The notes: a model not told the origin generated them from the letters alone. Shown: positions 37,104 to 45,834, numbered from the stretch's first letter. The stretch: DNA of 56,440 bases from Candidatus Moraniibacteriota bacterium (GCA_002747515.1 PDPP01000022.1:1-56440); one strand, 5' to 3'. Translations and numbers: made by a program.

Positions 37104-37802
37104 TTAGAAAGATGCTATAAAAAAGAAGTTCCATAAAATCGTTAAAACAGTATGAAACGGCACAGAAAAAAGTGGGAACATAAGAAGTACAAGGATAATA
37201 AAAAATCCCCATTGTTCCAAAAAGAGCTGTGTTTGTGGTTTTACACGAAAAAATATGTAAAGAAGCTTTGATCCATCCAAAGGTGGCAATGGAATAAGGT
37301 TGAAAGTACCTAACAAAATATTCCAAAAAATAAGCATAGCACAAATCGTATATAAAATAGCCATTGGCGAACCCACAACATTGTTCACCAGACCGCTCCA
37401 CTCAGTACTCATTAAATGCCCTACAATAATATGCTTTTGTGCTACTGGCACATTTATAAATGATGCACACATTGCTGCAATTAATGCTAAAAGATAATTT
37501 GTAATCGGTCCAGCAAATGCCACGAGAACTTCTCCCCATTTTTGAATACGTAAATTATACGGATTGTACGGCACCGGCTTTGCCCACCCAAATGCAAATC
37601 CTGTCGTAAGAATCATAACCAACGGCAAAATTACTGATCCCAGTGGATCAATATGACGAATTGGCTCAAGAGATAATCGTCCTGCATACTTTGCTGTCTT
37701 ATCTCCAAGCCACAATGCCACCATACCATGAGACACCTCATGAAATATTATACTATAAATAAGTGTGATTAAATAAAAAGCAATAAGAAATATCTGTTCC
37801 AT
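37104..37802 (-). CDS. Site-2-type intramembrane zinc protease (M50 family)
   Basis: A 232-aa polytopic protease. The zinc motif HEVSH is in the first third (IIFHEVSHGMVALWLGD), and the third ligand is in NLIPLPPLDGSK near residue 175. Five to six hydrophobic segments surround them. It lacks a PDZ domain and belongs to the short, SpoIVFB/YwhC-like branch that cleaves proteins within the membrane, often membrane-tethered regulators. No substrate can be named. Twenty bases separate it from the amidohydrolase gene, in the same run. Confidence 0.92.
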   Translation of the reverse strand: MEQIFLIAFYLITLIYSIIFHEVSHGMVALWLGDKTAKYAGRLSLEPIRHIDPLGSVILPLVMILTTGFAFGWAKPVPYNPYNLRIQKWGEVLVAFAGPITNYLLALIAAMCASFINVPVAQKHIIVGHLMSTEWSGLVNNVVGSPMAILYTICAMLIFWNILLGTFNLIPLPPLDGSKLLYIFFRVKPQTQLFLEQWGFFIILVLLMFPLFSVPFHTVLTILWNFFFIASF

Positions 37803-37874
37803 TAATAAAATTTTAGAATTATACTACTTCTCCATTATATACCACTTCGATAACATTGATAAGTAATGCTTTTA

Positions 37875-38834
37875 TCATTCTGTATGTTCTTTGCGTACTC
37901 TCATCAATTCAATCGGTTCTGTAAATTGCATATTCTCCTCAGTAACAGTGAGTAATCGATGTGCAACACCTTTTTTAGTAAAAGTTGTAATAATCTCCTG
38001 AACCTTGTATTCTGGCGCACTTGCACCTGCGCTTATACCTACACGCTCAGCATCTTTAATCCACTCACTCTGAATTTCTTCAACCGTGTCAATAAGATAT
38101 GTATCACAACCAGAAGTTTTCGCAACCTCCACAAGTCGATTTGAATTTGATGATGTCTTTGACCCAACAACAAATATCACATCAACCTCTTTAGCTAATG
38201 CCCGAATTGCCTCTTGACGATTTGTTGTTGCATAGCAAATATCTTTTGCTGGTGGCCCAACAATATGTGGAAATTTTTTCTTAAGCGCATTAATAATCGC
38301 TTCTGTCTCATCTATACTCAAAGTTGTTTGCGTAAGAAACGCAATTTTTTCTTCTGTTCCATATTCAAGTGCTTGCACATCTTCCACCGTCTCCACAACA
38401 GGAATACTTTTTCCAAATTTTTCTGCTTCACCGATTACACCAAGTCCTTCCACGTGACCTTTGTGCCCCACATAGATTACATGATATTTTTCCTTGAGAA
38501 ACTTTATCATCTCCATGTGCACTTTTGTTACAAGTGGGCATGTCGCATCGATAAAACGAATACCTCTTGCTCGTGCCTGTGCAAAATGTTCCGGTGGCGA
38601 CCCATGTGCACTGAACACTGCTACTGCGCCGTCTGGAATATCTGACACAGATTCCACTGTAATTGCACCTTTTGCTTCCAAATCAGCGACAACCGTTTTA
38701 TTGTGTACAATAGCATGCTTAATATACACCGGCGCACCAAAAATCTCTAAGCAGTCCTCCACAACCTTAATCGAACGCGCAACGCCAGCACAAAATCCGC
38801 GTGGCGCAACCGTCACAATTTCTTTTATTGCCAT
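37875..38834 (-). CDS. ispH: 4-hydroxy-3-methylbut-2-enyl diphosphate reductase IspH
   Basis: A [4Fe-4S] enzyme of about 319 aa catalysing the last step of the MEP isoprenoid pathway. The three cluster cysteines are in APRGFCAGV, DATCPLV and DICYATTNRQ. The substrate-site motifs AHGSPP and GSKTSSNSNRL are present. The track starts four codons earlier, but MAIKEIV at 38834 matches the family start, and the extra residues are unneeded. No other MEP gene is in the window. It lies between the M50 protease and maf genes, 24 bases after maf. Confidence 0.95.
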   Translation of the reverse strand: MAIKEIVTVAPRGFCAGVARSIKVVEDCLEIFGAPVYIKHAIVHNKTVVADLEAKGAITVESVSDIPDGAVAVFSAHGSPPEHFAQARARGIRFIDATCPLVTKVHMEMIKFLKEKYHVIYVGHKGHVEGLGVIGEAEKFGKSIPVVETVEDVQALEYGTEEKIAFLTQTTLSIDETEAIINALKKKFPHIVGPPAKDICYATTNRQEAIRALAKEVDVIFVVGSKTSSNSNRLVEVAKTSGCDTYLIDTVEEIQSEWIKDAERVGISAGASAPEYKVQEIITTFTKKGVAHRLLTVTEENMQFTEPIELMRVRKEHTE

Positions 38835-38858
38835 AAAAAATACCAAAAAATTACATAA

Positions 38859-39446
38859 TTACATCGTCAATGCATTCACACCCATATCCCTCAGCACACA
38901 ATAAATTTTATTCACAGGAAATGCCACGATAGAATAAAAATCACCAGAAAATGATTTTACCAAGACAGCCCCTCGCCGCATCGCACCAAAAGACCCTGCA
39001 AGAGACAGAGGTTCTCCCGTTGCGACATATTGTGCAATCTCCTCATCCGTCAAATCACGAAAAAATACACTACCCGCACCATAATCACATACCACATTCC
39101 CTGTTTTTGTATCAATGATTGCAAAACCAGATACCGCTCTCACTTCTTTGCCAGAAAATGCACGCAGTGTTTCTCGCGCTTCTTTTGCATCACGTGGCTT
39201 ACCAATACACCTCCCATCAAAAACCAAAACCGTATCACCTGAAATAATAATTGCATCATGATAGTGTTTTGCGACCACTTTTGCTTTCTCACATGCCAAG
39301 AATTGCACAAGTTCCACAGGATCTGCACATGCATTCATATCTTCTTCATAATCACTCACGACAACATCAAAATTTGTAATACCAATCTGCTTTAATAACA
39401 TTTTTCGATGAAATGATTGCGAAGCTAAAATAATATGGCGATTCAT
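38859..39446 (-). CDS. maf: Maf-like nucleoside triphosphate pyrophosphatase
   Basis: A 195-aa cytoplasmic house-cleaning pyrophosphatase. The family start is altered: LASQSFHRKMLL where most members have LASxSPRRxELL. Other motifs are kept: the ISGDTVLVFDG catalytic Asp region, GKPRDAKEARETLRAFSG, SGFAI and the late AGSFGA segment. Members hydrolyse dTTP/UTP or modified nucleotides; the specificity cannot be read here. It is ten bases from mutY in the same run. Confidence 0.9.
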   Translation of the reverse strand: MNRHIILASQSFHRKMLLKQIGITNFDVVVSDYEEDMNACADPVELVQFLACEKAKVVAKHYHDAIIISGDTVLVFDGRCIGKPRDAKEARETLRAFSGKEVRAVSGFAIIDTKTGNVVCDYGAGSVFFRDLTDEEIAQYVATGEPLSLAGSFGAMRRGAVLVKSFSGDFYSIVAFPVNKIYCVLRDMGVNALTM

Positions 39447-39455
39447 GTCATGTAA

Positions 39456-40343
39456 TTACAACATCCATTTATCATGTTTACACGTCAGTATACCCTCTTT
39501 TTCCAATTTTAACAACACATCCTGACACCATCCACCATCATTTTTTGCGCAATAATCCTTTTTGATTGCACGTCCAATTTCATCAACTGTACCCGCAGCA
39601 TTGTATCGCAAAAATTCCACTATGCGTCCACGATAAATACGTCGTGGGATATGCTTACCATTTTCTCTACGACCAACCTCTTTTTTCTTTACCATGACCA
39701 CATCTTTTGGTTGCGGATATGAAAGACACCATTTTTTCAGTGGACACGCTGTACATTGTGGTGCACGTTTTGTGCAAATAAGTGATGCAAAATCCATCAA
39801 TGCATTGTGCCAATCGCGAGATTTTCCCTTTGGCAAAAATGTTCTACACAACTCTTCCACGCGTGCATCGCTGATGTTAGCATCTCCATACACACGTCGC
39901 ATGATACGCACAATATTTACATCCCACGTTGCACTATCTGCATTGCATGCAAATATGAGGATTGATCGTGATGTATACGGACCGATACCATAAAGAGTCA
40001 TTAATGCACGGGAATCACGCGGAAAAATACCCTTATAATCATCAACGATATTTTGTGCCATTTTATGCACATACATTGCACGTCGATTATAACCCAAACC
40101 CTGCCACATCATTATGACATCTTTTTGCTCTGCAGCCGCTAACATCTCCACTGTTGGAAAGCGCGCAATAAATGCTTTGAATTTTTCAATCACCTTTGGC
40201 ACATTTGTTTGTTGCAGCATAATCTCAGAAATAGCAATTTTGTATATATCTGTTGTTTTGCGCCACGGCAACTCATGCCTGCCATACATTTCATACCACG
40301 ACAAAATTGCGTTTTGTATATCAACAATCTGTTTTTTTGTCAT
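39456..40343 (-). CDS. mutY: MutY-type A/G-specific adenine DNA glycosylase, short form
   Basis: A protein of about 295 aa of the HhH-GPD family. The N-terminal helical domain has ELPWRKTTDIY, the catalytic Glu in SEIMLQQTNV, the helix-hairpin-helix LYGIGPYTSRSI and the catalytic Asp in TWDVNIVRIMRRV. The cluster loop CTKRAPQCTACPLKKWC (C-x6-C-x2-C-x5-C) follows. After that come only about 85 residues that look like a small winged helix, not the NUDIX-like domain that reads 8-oxoG in classical MutY. A GTG start at 40355 overlaps the upstream stop as TAGTG; the ATG at 40343 fits the family start better. Confidence 0.9.
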   Translation of the reverse strand: MTKKQIVDIQNAILSWYEMYGRHELPWRKTTDIYKIAISEIMLQQTNVPKVIEKFKAFIARFPTVEMLAAAEQKDVIMMWQGLGYNRRAMYVHKMAQNIVDDYKGIFPRDSRALMTLYGIGPYTSRSILIFACNADSATWDVNIVRIMRRVYGDANISDARVEELCRTFLPKGKSRDWHNALMDFASLICTKRAPQCTACPLKKWCLSYPQPKDVVMVKKKEVGRRENGKHIPRRIYRGRIVEFLRYNAAGTVDEIGRAIKKDYCAKNDGGWCQDVLLKLEKEGILTCKHDKWML

Positions 40344-40354
40344 AATCCCACTCA

Positions 40355-40897
40355 CTACTTATTACGCCACAAACCAATATGCTCTTTTCGTGCTGCACGT
40401 TCTGCACTCGTAAAATCCGCAACATGTGCAACATCAGGCGCATATGTCACCAATCGTGCAAATCCATCACGAATCATCTTTTTATTAATCCACTGATCAT
40501 CGACATACACATGACGCAACAGCCGCCCATAACGATCTCGCTCTGACACATCCTTGACCAAACGCACTTTTTTACCATGTATCAATATTTTCAAATATTC
40601 CTTTGCTTCTTTGTAATACACCTCGCCTCTCTCTGGCGTATCAATACCAATCATACGTACACGTTCACCATTTTCAATATCAAATGTATCTCCATCTACA
40701 ATATGTATAACAGAATATATTCCTTCTGCAGAAAGGCTCCCTTCATTTTTTTTATTCTCTGTATCTTGTAACACTTCCTGAGACCTATCAAATAATTCAA
40801 AATAATCTTCACCTGTAAAAACATAGAAAAAAGTAGCCACAGCAAACACTACAGCTACTATGATATTTTTTGAATTTTTTTTCTGCGTTATCTTCAC
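40355..40897 (-). CDS. Membrane-anchored thermonuclease (SNase family)
   Basis: A 180-aa protein. An N-terminal membrane helix or uncleaved signal (about residues 11-28) is followed by an OB-fold nuclease like staphylococcal nuclease: IVDGDTFDIENGERVRMIGIDTPE holds the calcium-binding Asp residues and first Arg, and SERDRYGRLLRHVYV holds the catalytic Glu/Arg pair. Position suggests an extracellular or surface nuclease, possibly for nucleotide scavenging, a need often inferred for CPR bacteria. Its start directly follows the stop of the C39-like peptidase gene. Confidence 0.92.
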   Translation of the reverse strand: MKITQKKNSKNIIVAVVFAVATFFYVFTGEDYFELFDRSQEVLQDTENKKNEGSLSAEGIYSVIHIVDGDTFDIENGERVRMIGIDTPERGEVYYKEAKEYLKILIHGKKVRLVKDVSERDRYGRLLRHVYVDDQWINKKMIRDGFARLVTYAPDVAHVADFTSAERAARKEHIGLWRNK

Positions 40898-41713
40898 TTA
40901 TTTTTTTACAATAATAATATTTTTACTTGTTCCTATAATTTCTTTTTTCTTTCCAGTTTCATAATCACGAATTGCATTATATAGCGTCGTGTCCTTATAC
41001 TTATATCCTCGTCCTACACGTGTGCCAGGATCATTTGTAATAAATTCTCGATTATTTTTATTATACCCAATAATCACCAGCATATGCCGTTCCGGTCCAC
41101 CATTTGTAAAGTGCGGATTGCCAAGCATTTTCCCATTTGTTGGCACAATAATAATATATCCATCTGACAAAATGCGATATAAATCTTCCATCGTAACATC
41201 TTTTCGTACTTCTGCACTGTGACCATAATATTCTGTAAAAAATTTAGCCGTATCTGTAACCGAAGTATCAATCGCGCCATTAAATATCTTTTCTTCCTGA
41301 TCAAACATTTCCTCCATCACTTTCTCTGCGTCATTTTTTGAGATATGTCGATCATTCTTGACCCATCCATCAGCCATAATCATCGATGCCTCTTCACATG
41401 CATCCTGATAATCTATCTCATCCCATTGTGCATGCGGAGCCTGCACAACAAATGGCACAGAATACTTTACTGTTTTCTTGATCTCATTAGACCTTTTTTT
41501 CTCCTCTTTCTCTTTTTCTTCTTTCTTTCTTTTTTCCTCCTTTATCACAACCCGTTCTTTTTGTGCTAGATCTTTTTTGTTTTCCTCAGAACTTTCTTCA
41601 GAATATTCCACAAAAAAACTATCAGGAATAAGATACCACGAGACAATAATTACACAAAAAGACAAAGATATTATCGCTCGTATAATAAAACTCCACATAG
41701 TGTTTATGTACAA
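40898..41713 (-). CDS. Membrane-anchored C39-like cysteine peptidase
   Basis: A 271-aa protein with an N-terminal membrane helix (about residues 8-27), a strongly charged Lys/Glu coiled-coil linker (about 40-78) and a papain-like C39_2 domain. The catalytic Cys is in YQDACEEASM, the His in ERHMLVIIGYN and the Asp in ITNDPGTRVG. The fold should face outward. Proteins of this type cleave or trim secreted peptides, or act on peptidoglycan cross-bridges; the substrate is unknown. First gene of the long minus-strand run. Confidence 0.85.
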   Translation of the reverse strand: MYINTMWSFIIRAIISLSFCVIIVSWYLIPDSFFVEYSEESSEENKKDLAQKERVVIKEEKRKKEEKEKEEKKRSNEIKKTVKYSVPFVVQAPHAQWDEIDYQDACEEASMIMADGWVKNDRHISKNDAEKVMEEMFDQEEKIFNGAIDTSVTDTAKFFTEYYGHSAEVRKDVTMEDLYRILSDGYIIIVPTNGKMLGNPHFTNGGPERHMLVIIGYNKNNREFITNDPGTRVGRGYKYKDTTLYNAIRDYETGKKKEIIGTSKNIIIVKK

Positions 41714-41758
41714 AATTAAAATACAGTCTGCCTCCCCAAAAACAGATTGTGCATACTA

Positions 41759-41787
41759 TTGTACCACCTTTTCAAATATGATAAAAT
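41759..41787 (+). promoter_or_regulatory. Promoter for the DEDD exonuclease gene
   Basis: TTGTAC, 17 bases, TAAAAT, 27 bases before the ATG at 41814. Confidence 0.55.
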
Positions 41788-41813
41788 AGCATCATTGTCT
41801 TTTAAAAAAAATT

Positions 41814-42389
41814 ATGCGAAAAATCGTTCTTGATATCGAAACACAAAATACCTTTCAAGAAGTCGGTTCCAACGATCCGACAAAACTCGACATTTCACTT
41901 CTCGTCATTTATGACTATAAGACAGAAGAATACCTCACATTTACCGAAGAAAATTTCAATGATCTCTGGCAAATTCTCGAAGAAACTGACCTCATCATTG
42001 GTTATAATTCCAACCACTTTGATATTCCACTTCTCAATAAATATTACCCTGGCGACCTCACAATCGTCGGCAGCCTCGACCTCCTCACAGAAATCAAAAA
42101 CGTCATCGGCCGTAGCATCCGCCTCGACAACATCGCAGAAGCAACTATCGGCGTCGGCAAAAGTGGACACGGGCTTCAAGCAATTGAATGGTGGAAAAAC
42201 GGCGAAATTGACAAAATCGAAAAATACTGTCGTGACGATGTCAAAGTCACAAAAGATGTCTACGAATATGCCATGAAAAATGGCACGCTTAAATACAAAG
42301 ACCTTCTTGATACTGTAGAATTTGATATCGACACGAGCAACTGGGATAAAAAAATATCACAAGCTATCAACTACACATTGCCACTATAA
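41814..42389 (+). CDS. Predicted DEDD-type 3'-5' exonuclease (RNase H-like fold)
   Basis: A 191-aa protein whose start MRKIVLDIETQN gives the first D and E of the DEDD set. The second Asp is in NSNHFDIPLL, and the last segment YCRDDVKVTKDVY holds the final Asp. The Tyr in this motif fits the DEDDy type. It has no polymerase domain and resembles the stand-alone PolB-type or YprB-like exonuclease-fold proteins. It probably acts on single-stranded DNA or RNA ends. Monocistronic, ended by one of the GACGCGAT palindromes acting as terminator. Confidence 0.82.
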   Translation: MRKIVLDIETQNTFQEVGSNDPTKLDISLLVIYDYKTEEYLTFTEENFNDLWQILEETDLIIGYNSNHFDIPLLNKYYPGDLTIVGSLDLLTEIKNVIGRSIRLDNIAEATIGVGKSGHGLQAIEWWKNGEIDKIEKYCRDDVKVTKDVYEYAMKNGTLKYKDLLDTVEFDIDTSNWDKKISQAINYTLPL

Positions 42390-42407
42390 CAGAAAAAAGA
42401 CCACAGT

Positions 42408-42434
42408 AGAGACGCGATTTATCGCGTCTTTTTT
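42408..42434 (+). terminator. GACGCGAT palindrome serving as terminator of the exonuclease gene
   Basis: Stem AGACGCGAT/ATCGCGTCT followed by TTTTTT. The same TAGAGACGCGATTTATCGCG sequence recurs inverted at 42636-42663. Confidence 0.85.
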
Positions 42435-42488
42435 ATTATGATTCGTATTCAGTATCCGAATGCTAAAACTTTAAGATTGCACAAAATT

Positions 42489-42516
42489 CTAGATCCCCGC
42501 TTTCGCGGATATGACA
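42489..42516. repeat. REP-like palindromic element
   Basis: CTAGATCCCCGCTTTCGCGG followed by ATATGACA. It belongs to the family with members at 45498, 45540, 45945 and 53529. Confidence 0.65.
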
Positions 42517-42635
42517 TAAATAATCTAGATATCTAAAAATCTAATCATCTAGAAATCTACATAATCCCTATCTAATATTTTTTATTTTATGCACTACGCA
42601 CCACTCTCTATTTTCTACATTCCATTTTCCATTCA

Positions 42636-42663
42636 CAAAAAAGACGCGATAAATCGCGTCTCT
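42636..42663 (-). terminator. GACGCGAT palindrome serving as terminator of ftsX
   Basis: An inverted copy of the 42408 element. On the minus strand the stem AGACGCGAT/ATCGCGTCT runs into TTTTTT, 35 bases after the ftsX stop. Confidence 0.85.
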
Positions 42664-42696
42664 ACATGCTACTCGCTACTTGCTATCTACTACAAT

Positions 42697-43611
42697 CTAT
42701 CTCTCCAAATACCGTCGCACACCGATGTAACTGCTCACAAATCCGAGTATCATGCCCAAAACAATCACAACACCCACCACGACCAGCATCGTTTGTCCAT
42801 AAAATGCAGAAATATCGATGTTTTCAATAATCTTTTTTGCAAATGGGTCAGAAATATAGATTGTTAAAATGAGAAAAATCGCTGAAATCACACCGCTTGC
42901 ACATCCATAAAGGATGCCTTCGACAAGCGTCGGAAGCTTTACATAAAGATTTGATGCTCCGACAAGTCGCATAATTTCAAATTCTTTGCGATGTGCATAC
43001 AAGCTCATGCGTATTGTATTGAGTGTAACCAAAACAGCAATTACTCCAAACATCACGCCAAGCACTACTCCAGTATTGCATACAAATGTAATCGAATCAT
43101 AAATCTCATCAATCACAGCTTTATTGCGATCAAGATTTGTGCTCATAATATATTCCTCATACTCCTGATAGAGAAATGTATTAATATTCTCATAATCAGA
43201 AATATCATGTGCTACAATCACAAGCGATGCTGGCAAAGGATTATTTCCAATCATATCAAGTGCCTCTTTAATTTCCTCACTTTCACCTTCACGTGCAAGA
43301 AAATCCTCTAATGCCTGATCTTTAGATATATATGTTACTGATTGAATTTGTTCAATAGATCTTTTTTCCAAATCATTTTTAATCTCAAGGATTTTTTCTT
43401 CATTTACAGTAAAATCAAAATACATGCTCACATTTACACGATCTTGCACCGTATCAATCACATGTAACACACCAAATCCGAGAAAAACTGCCACACCGAC
43501 TAGATACAATGACAGAGACATGATAACTACTGTTGCCAATGTCAACCATTTATCTCGATAAAAATTTCTTACACCCTCGCGCAATGCACGAGCAAGTTTT
43601 ATTGATTTCAT
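42697..43611 (-). CDS. ftsX: Cell division protein FtsX
   Basis: A 304-aa permease-like protein with four membrane helices (about residues 22-45, 175-200, 225-248, 275-298) and a large loop of about 125 residues outside the cell between the first two. With FtsE it forms an ABC complex that does not transport a solute but activates peptidoglycan hydrolases at the division site. The segment AHRKEFEIMRLVGASN before helix three is the usual FtsX/MacB coupling region. It lies two bases after ftsE. Confidence 0.95.
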   Translation of the reverse strand: MKSIKLARALREGVRNFYRDKWLTLATVVIMSLSLYLVGVAVFLGFGVLHVIDTVQDRVNVSMYFDFTVNEEKILEIKNDLEKRSIEQIQSVTYISKDQALEDFLAREGESEEIKEALDMIGNNPLPASLVIVAHDISDYENINTFLYQEYEEYIMSTNLDRNKAVIDEIYDSITFVCNTGVVLGVMFGVIAVLVTLNTIRMSLYAHRKEFEIMRLVGASNLYVKLPTLVEGILYGCASGVISAIFLILTIYISDPFAKKIIENIDISAFYGQTMLVVVGVVIVLGMILGFVSSYIGVRRYLER

Positions 43612-43613
43612 AT

Positions 43614-44315
43614 TTATTTTCCACTTATAACATATTTTCCTCTCTCATCATCGCGTGCGATGTGTCCACGATCCATCAAGATTACACGCCGATTGAGCTT
43701 ATCAACAATTGATTTATCATGCGTCGCCAATATCACCGTCGTACCGAAAGAATTGATTTTGAGAAGTAGCTTCACAATTTCCAGTGTTGAAATCGGATCG
43801 AGATTTCCTGTCGGCTCATCCGCAATGAGCACACGCGGTCGATGGATAACTGCTCGTGCCAGAGAGACGCGCTGTTGTTCACCACCACTGATTTGATGTG
43901 GATATTTTTGCCCTTTCTCTCCCATGCCGACAACATGCAAAATATTATGCACTTCTTCTTTGATTTGCGCATCAGAACTGCCATGTACTTCCAGTGTATA
44001 CGCGACATTTTCAAAAACCGTTTTTTGCGGCAACAGTTTAAAATCTTGAAAAACCGTGCCAAAATTGCGCCGAAAATACGGCAACAAACGCCGCTTTGTC
44101 TCTGCAATATCACGTCCGCCAAAAAACACCGCTCCATCACTCGGCATTTCTTCCGCATAAATCATTTTGAGCAAAGTGGACTTCCCTGCACCAGATGCGC
44201 CTACAAGCGATACAAACTCTCCTTGATCAATCTCACAATTGACATTTGCGAGCGCGACAAAACCGTCCGGATATTCCTTTGTCACATTTTCCAATGTGAT
44301 CAGCTTCATGTTCAT
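43614..44315 (-). CDS. ftsE: Cell division ATP-binding protein FtsE
   Basis: A 233-aa ABC ATPase. Walker A is GASGAGKST, the Q-loop is in VFQDFKLLP, the signature is ISGGEQQRVSLARA, Walker B is VLIADEPTGNLD, and the H-loop is in ILATHDK. FtsE-type spacing and the partner ftsX immediately downstream settle the call. The start could equally be the ATG two codons later (MKLITLENV). The order prfB-ftsE-ftsX is found in many Gram-positive bacteria. Confidence 0.96.
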   Translation of the reverse strand: MNMKLITLENVTKEYPDGFVALANVNCEIDQGEFVSLVGASGAGKSTLLKMIYAEEMPSDGAVFFGGRDIAETKRRLLPYFRRNFGTVFQDFKLLPQKTVFENVAYTLEVHGSSDAQIKEEVHNILHVVGMGEKGQKYPHQISGGEQQRVSLARAVIHRPRVLIADEPTGNLDPISTLEIVKLLLKINSFGTTVILATHDKSIVDKLNRRVILMDRGHIARDDERGKYVISGK

Positions 44316-44367
44316 TGTATTTTTGTTTATAACGATATATATTTCACTATATCAGTATACCATATTT

Positions 44368-45445
44368 CTATAGTCGTAGAAATGCCATGATAAACGCATC
44401 AATATCCCCATCCAAAACATCCTCCACATGTGATGTCTCATGTTTTGTCCGATGATCTTTGACCATTTTGTATGGATGCAAGACATACGAACGAATTTGA
44501 TTGCCCCATCCGGCATCTGCGATATCACCGCGCAATGCGTTTTTTTTCTGCTCTTGCTCATCAAGATGCTTTTTGTGCAATTTTGCTTTGAGCAGTTTGA
44601 GCGCATTTTCTTTGTTTTGCATTTGCGAGCGTTCATTTTGACACTGTGCTTGGATGCCTGTCGGCACATGCGTCACACGTACCGCACTATCCGTCGTATT
44701 AACACTTTGTCCACCAGCACCCGACGAACGATACGTATCCACACGCACATCACTCATATCTAGTGCAACTTCTGCAATCTCATCAATCACCGGCATCACA
44801 TCCACACGCGCAAAAGACGTCTGTCGCAGATTATCCGCATTAAACGGCGACAAACGCACCAACCGATGTACACCCGCCTCGGCACGCAAATGTCCATACG
44901 CCAATCGCCCCGTGATTTCACACGTCGCACTTTTGATCCCTGCTTCCGCCCCAGACACTTTGTCCAAAATCGTCACAGAAAACCCTTTTTTCTCCGCCCA
45001 CTTAAGATACATCGCTAGAAGCATCTCCGTCCAGCCCTGCGCGTCCACTCCGCCGGCACCGGCAAACAAAGAAATAATCGCACTGTGTTCATCGTATTCA
45101 CCATCAAAAAGCGTCTGCATGTGTAATTTTTCTACAGACTGTTCTACTGCGTGTAATTGTTTTTCCAATTCCGCACGCTCCGCGTCACTCCCCACCATTT
45201 CCGCAAGCGCACACAAATCCGCCAGCTCCGTATCCAACGCATCAAACTGCACAACGTCCTGATGACATGCATCACGCTGCTGCATCACTGATCGTGCTTT
45301 TTCTTGATCATCCCAAAAACCGGTCTCTGCCGATTGCGCATCCAGCGCCACAATCGTTTCACGTTTCTGGGCAATGTCAAAGAGAGTCCTGCAACTGCAG
45401 GAGTTTATCATGTAATGCCGTACATGTAGCGATAAATTCTTTCAT
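44368..45445 (-). CDS. prfB: Peptide chain release factor 2, with programmed +1 frameshift
   Basis: RF2 recognises UGA and UAA stop codons. The ORF track starts at an ATG in the wrong frame (45411). The true frame begins at the ATG complementary to 45443-45445, runs 22 codons (MKEFIATCTALHDKLLQLQ...) and meets an in-frame TGA at 45377-45379 within CTT TGA C, the classic RF2 slippery site. A +1 shift leads into DIAQKRETIVALD and the rest of RF2. An AGGA lies four bases before the CTT, as the Shine-Dalgarno-like stimulator. The codon-reading tripeptide SPF (RLVRLSPFNADN) and the catalytic GGQ (GAGGQSVNTTDSA) are present. The gene leads the ftsEX operon. Confidence 0.96.
45374..45391 (-). promoter_or_regulatory. 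RF2 programmed frameshift site
   Basis: On the minus strand: AGGACTCTCTTTGAC. The CTT codon can slip to TTT when TGA is decoded slowly, so low RF2 raises RF2 synthesis. The arrangement is the well-known autoregulatory circuit. Confidence 0.93.
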
Positions 45446-45497
45446 AAGACTATAATATCATTTTTCACAATTGTCTTTTTTGTCAATACAGTACCCC

Positions 45498-45567
45498 CTG
45501 GATCCCCGCCTCCGCGGGGATGACACCATCCCAAAACACTGTCATTCCCGCGGAGGCAGGAATCCAG
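45498..45567. repeat. Pair of REP-like elements in inverted orientation
   Basis: CTGGATCCCCGCCTCCGCGG at 45498 and its inverted partner at 45540-45567 (GTCATTCCCGCGGAGGCAGG) can form one long hairpin with a loop of about 14 bases. Each arm is also an internal palindrome. They lie between prfB and the tRNA-Thr locus. Confidence 0.8.
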
Positions 45568-45607
45568 AACTTTTTATTTAACATTTACAACTTACCACTT
45601 AATTTTG

Positions 45608-45690
45608 AGCCATCCATCGGATTCGAACCGATGGCCTGCACGTGGAGTTTATCCGCCTGTGGCGGGAATGTGTTGCTCTGCCAAAATCAC
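45608..45690 (-). pseudogene. Interrupted tRNA-Thr-like gene, 3' part with a palindromic insert
   Basis: On the minus strand, a D-arm remnant (TTGGCAGAGC), half an anticodon stem (ACACATTC), then about 23 extra bases beginning CCGCCACAGGCGG. After the insert the second half of a tRNA resumes: CGTGC, AGGCC, T arm ATCGG-TTCGAAT-CCGAT, acceptor strand GGATGGC and discriminator T. The 5' acceptor strand and first half of the D arm are missing. The acceptor strand instead matches the 5' half at 45821-45854. Confidence 0.75.
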
Positions 45691-45714
45691 TTTTAATTTT
45701 TCAGTATTCTTTTG

Positions 45715-45787
45715 AGCCCACAACCGGGATTGAACCGATGGCCTGCACGTTACGAATGTGCTGCTCTACCAGCTGAGCTATGTGGGC
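45715..45787 (-). tRNA. tRNA-Thr (anticodon CGT)
   Basis: Acceptor GCCCACA/TGTGGGC, T8-A9, D stem GCTC/GAGC, anticodon stem GCACA/CGTGC with loop TTCGTAA, and T arm ATCGG/CCGGT with loop TTCAATC. The last pair of the anticodon stem (31-39) is an A-C mismatch; all else is regular. CCA is not encoded (T discriminator, then CA). It lies between two broken tRNA pieces of a related gene. Confidence 0.85.
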
Positions 45788-45806
45788 TGAGACTACGACG
45801 GACTTG

Positions 45807-45834
45807 TCCGCCTGTGGCGGGAATGTGTTGCTCT
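45807..45834. repeat. 28-base repeat inserted in tRNA-Thr-like sequence (copy 2 at 45652-45679)
   Basis: TCCGCCTGTGGCGGGAATGT plus eight further bases are identical in the two broken tRNA pieces. The palindrome CCGCC-TGT-GGCGG is the foreign part, and GAATGTGTTGCTCT is the tRNA part. Both copies interrupt the tRNA at the same base of the anticodon loop. Confidence 0.85.

Larger units (their letters stand above)
42390..42696. other. Intergenic region with two terminator palindromes and a REP-like element
   Basis: No gene is supported. It holds the exonuclease terminator (42408-42434), a stretch resembling the end of the dispersed element (ATGATTCGTATTCAGTATCCG), a REP-like element (42489-42516) and the ftsX terminator (42636-42663). 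Confidence 0.7.

Noticed and set aside
41895-42179. 94-aa minus-strand ORF inside the exonuclease gene
   Set aside because: It lies wholly antisense to a gene with intact DEDD motifs; its Asp/Glu/Val-rich composition is the shadow of that gene's codons.
45267-45411. RF2 start at 45411 as given by the ORF track
   Set aside because: It is in the post-shift frame by chance. The authentic start is at 45445 with a +1 shift at CTT TGA C.
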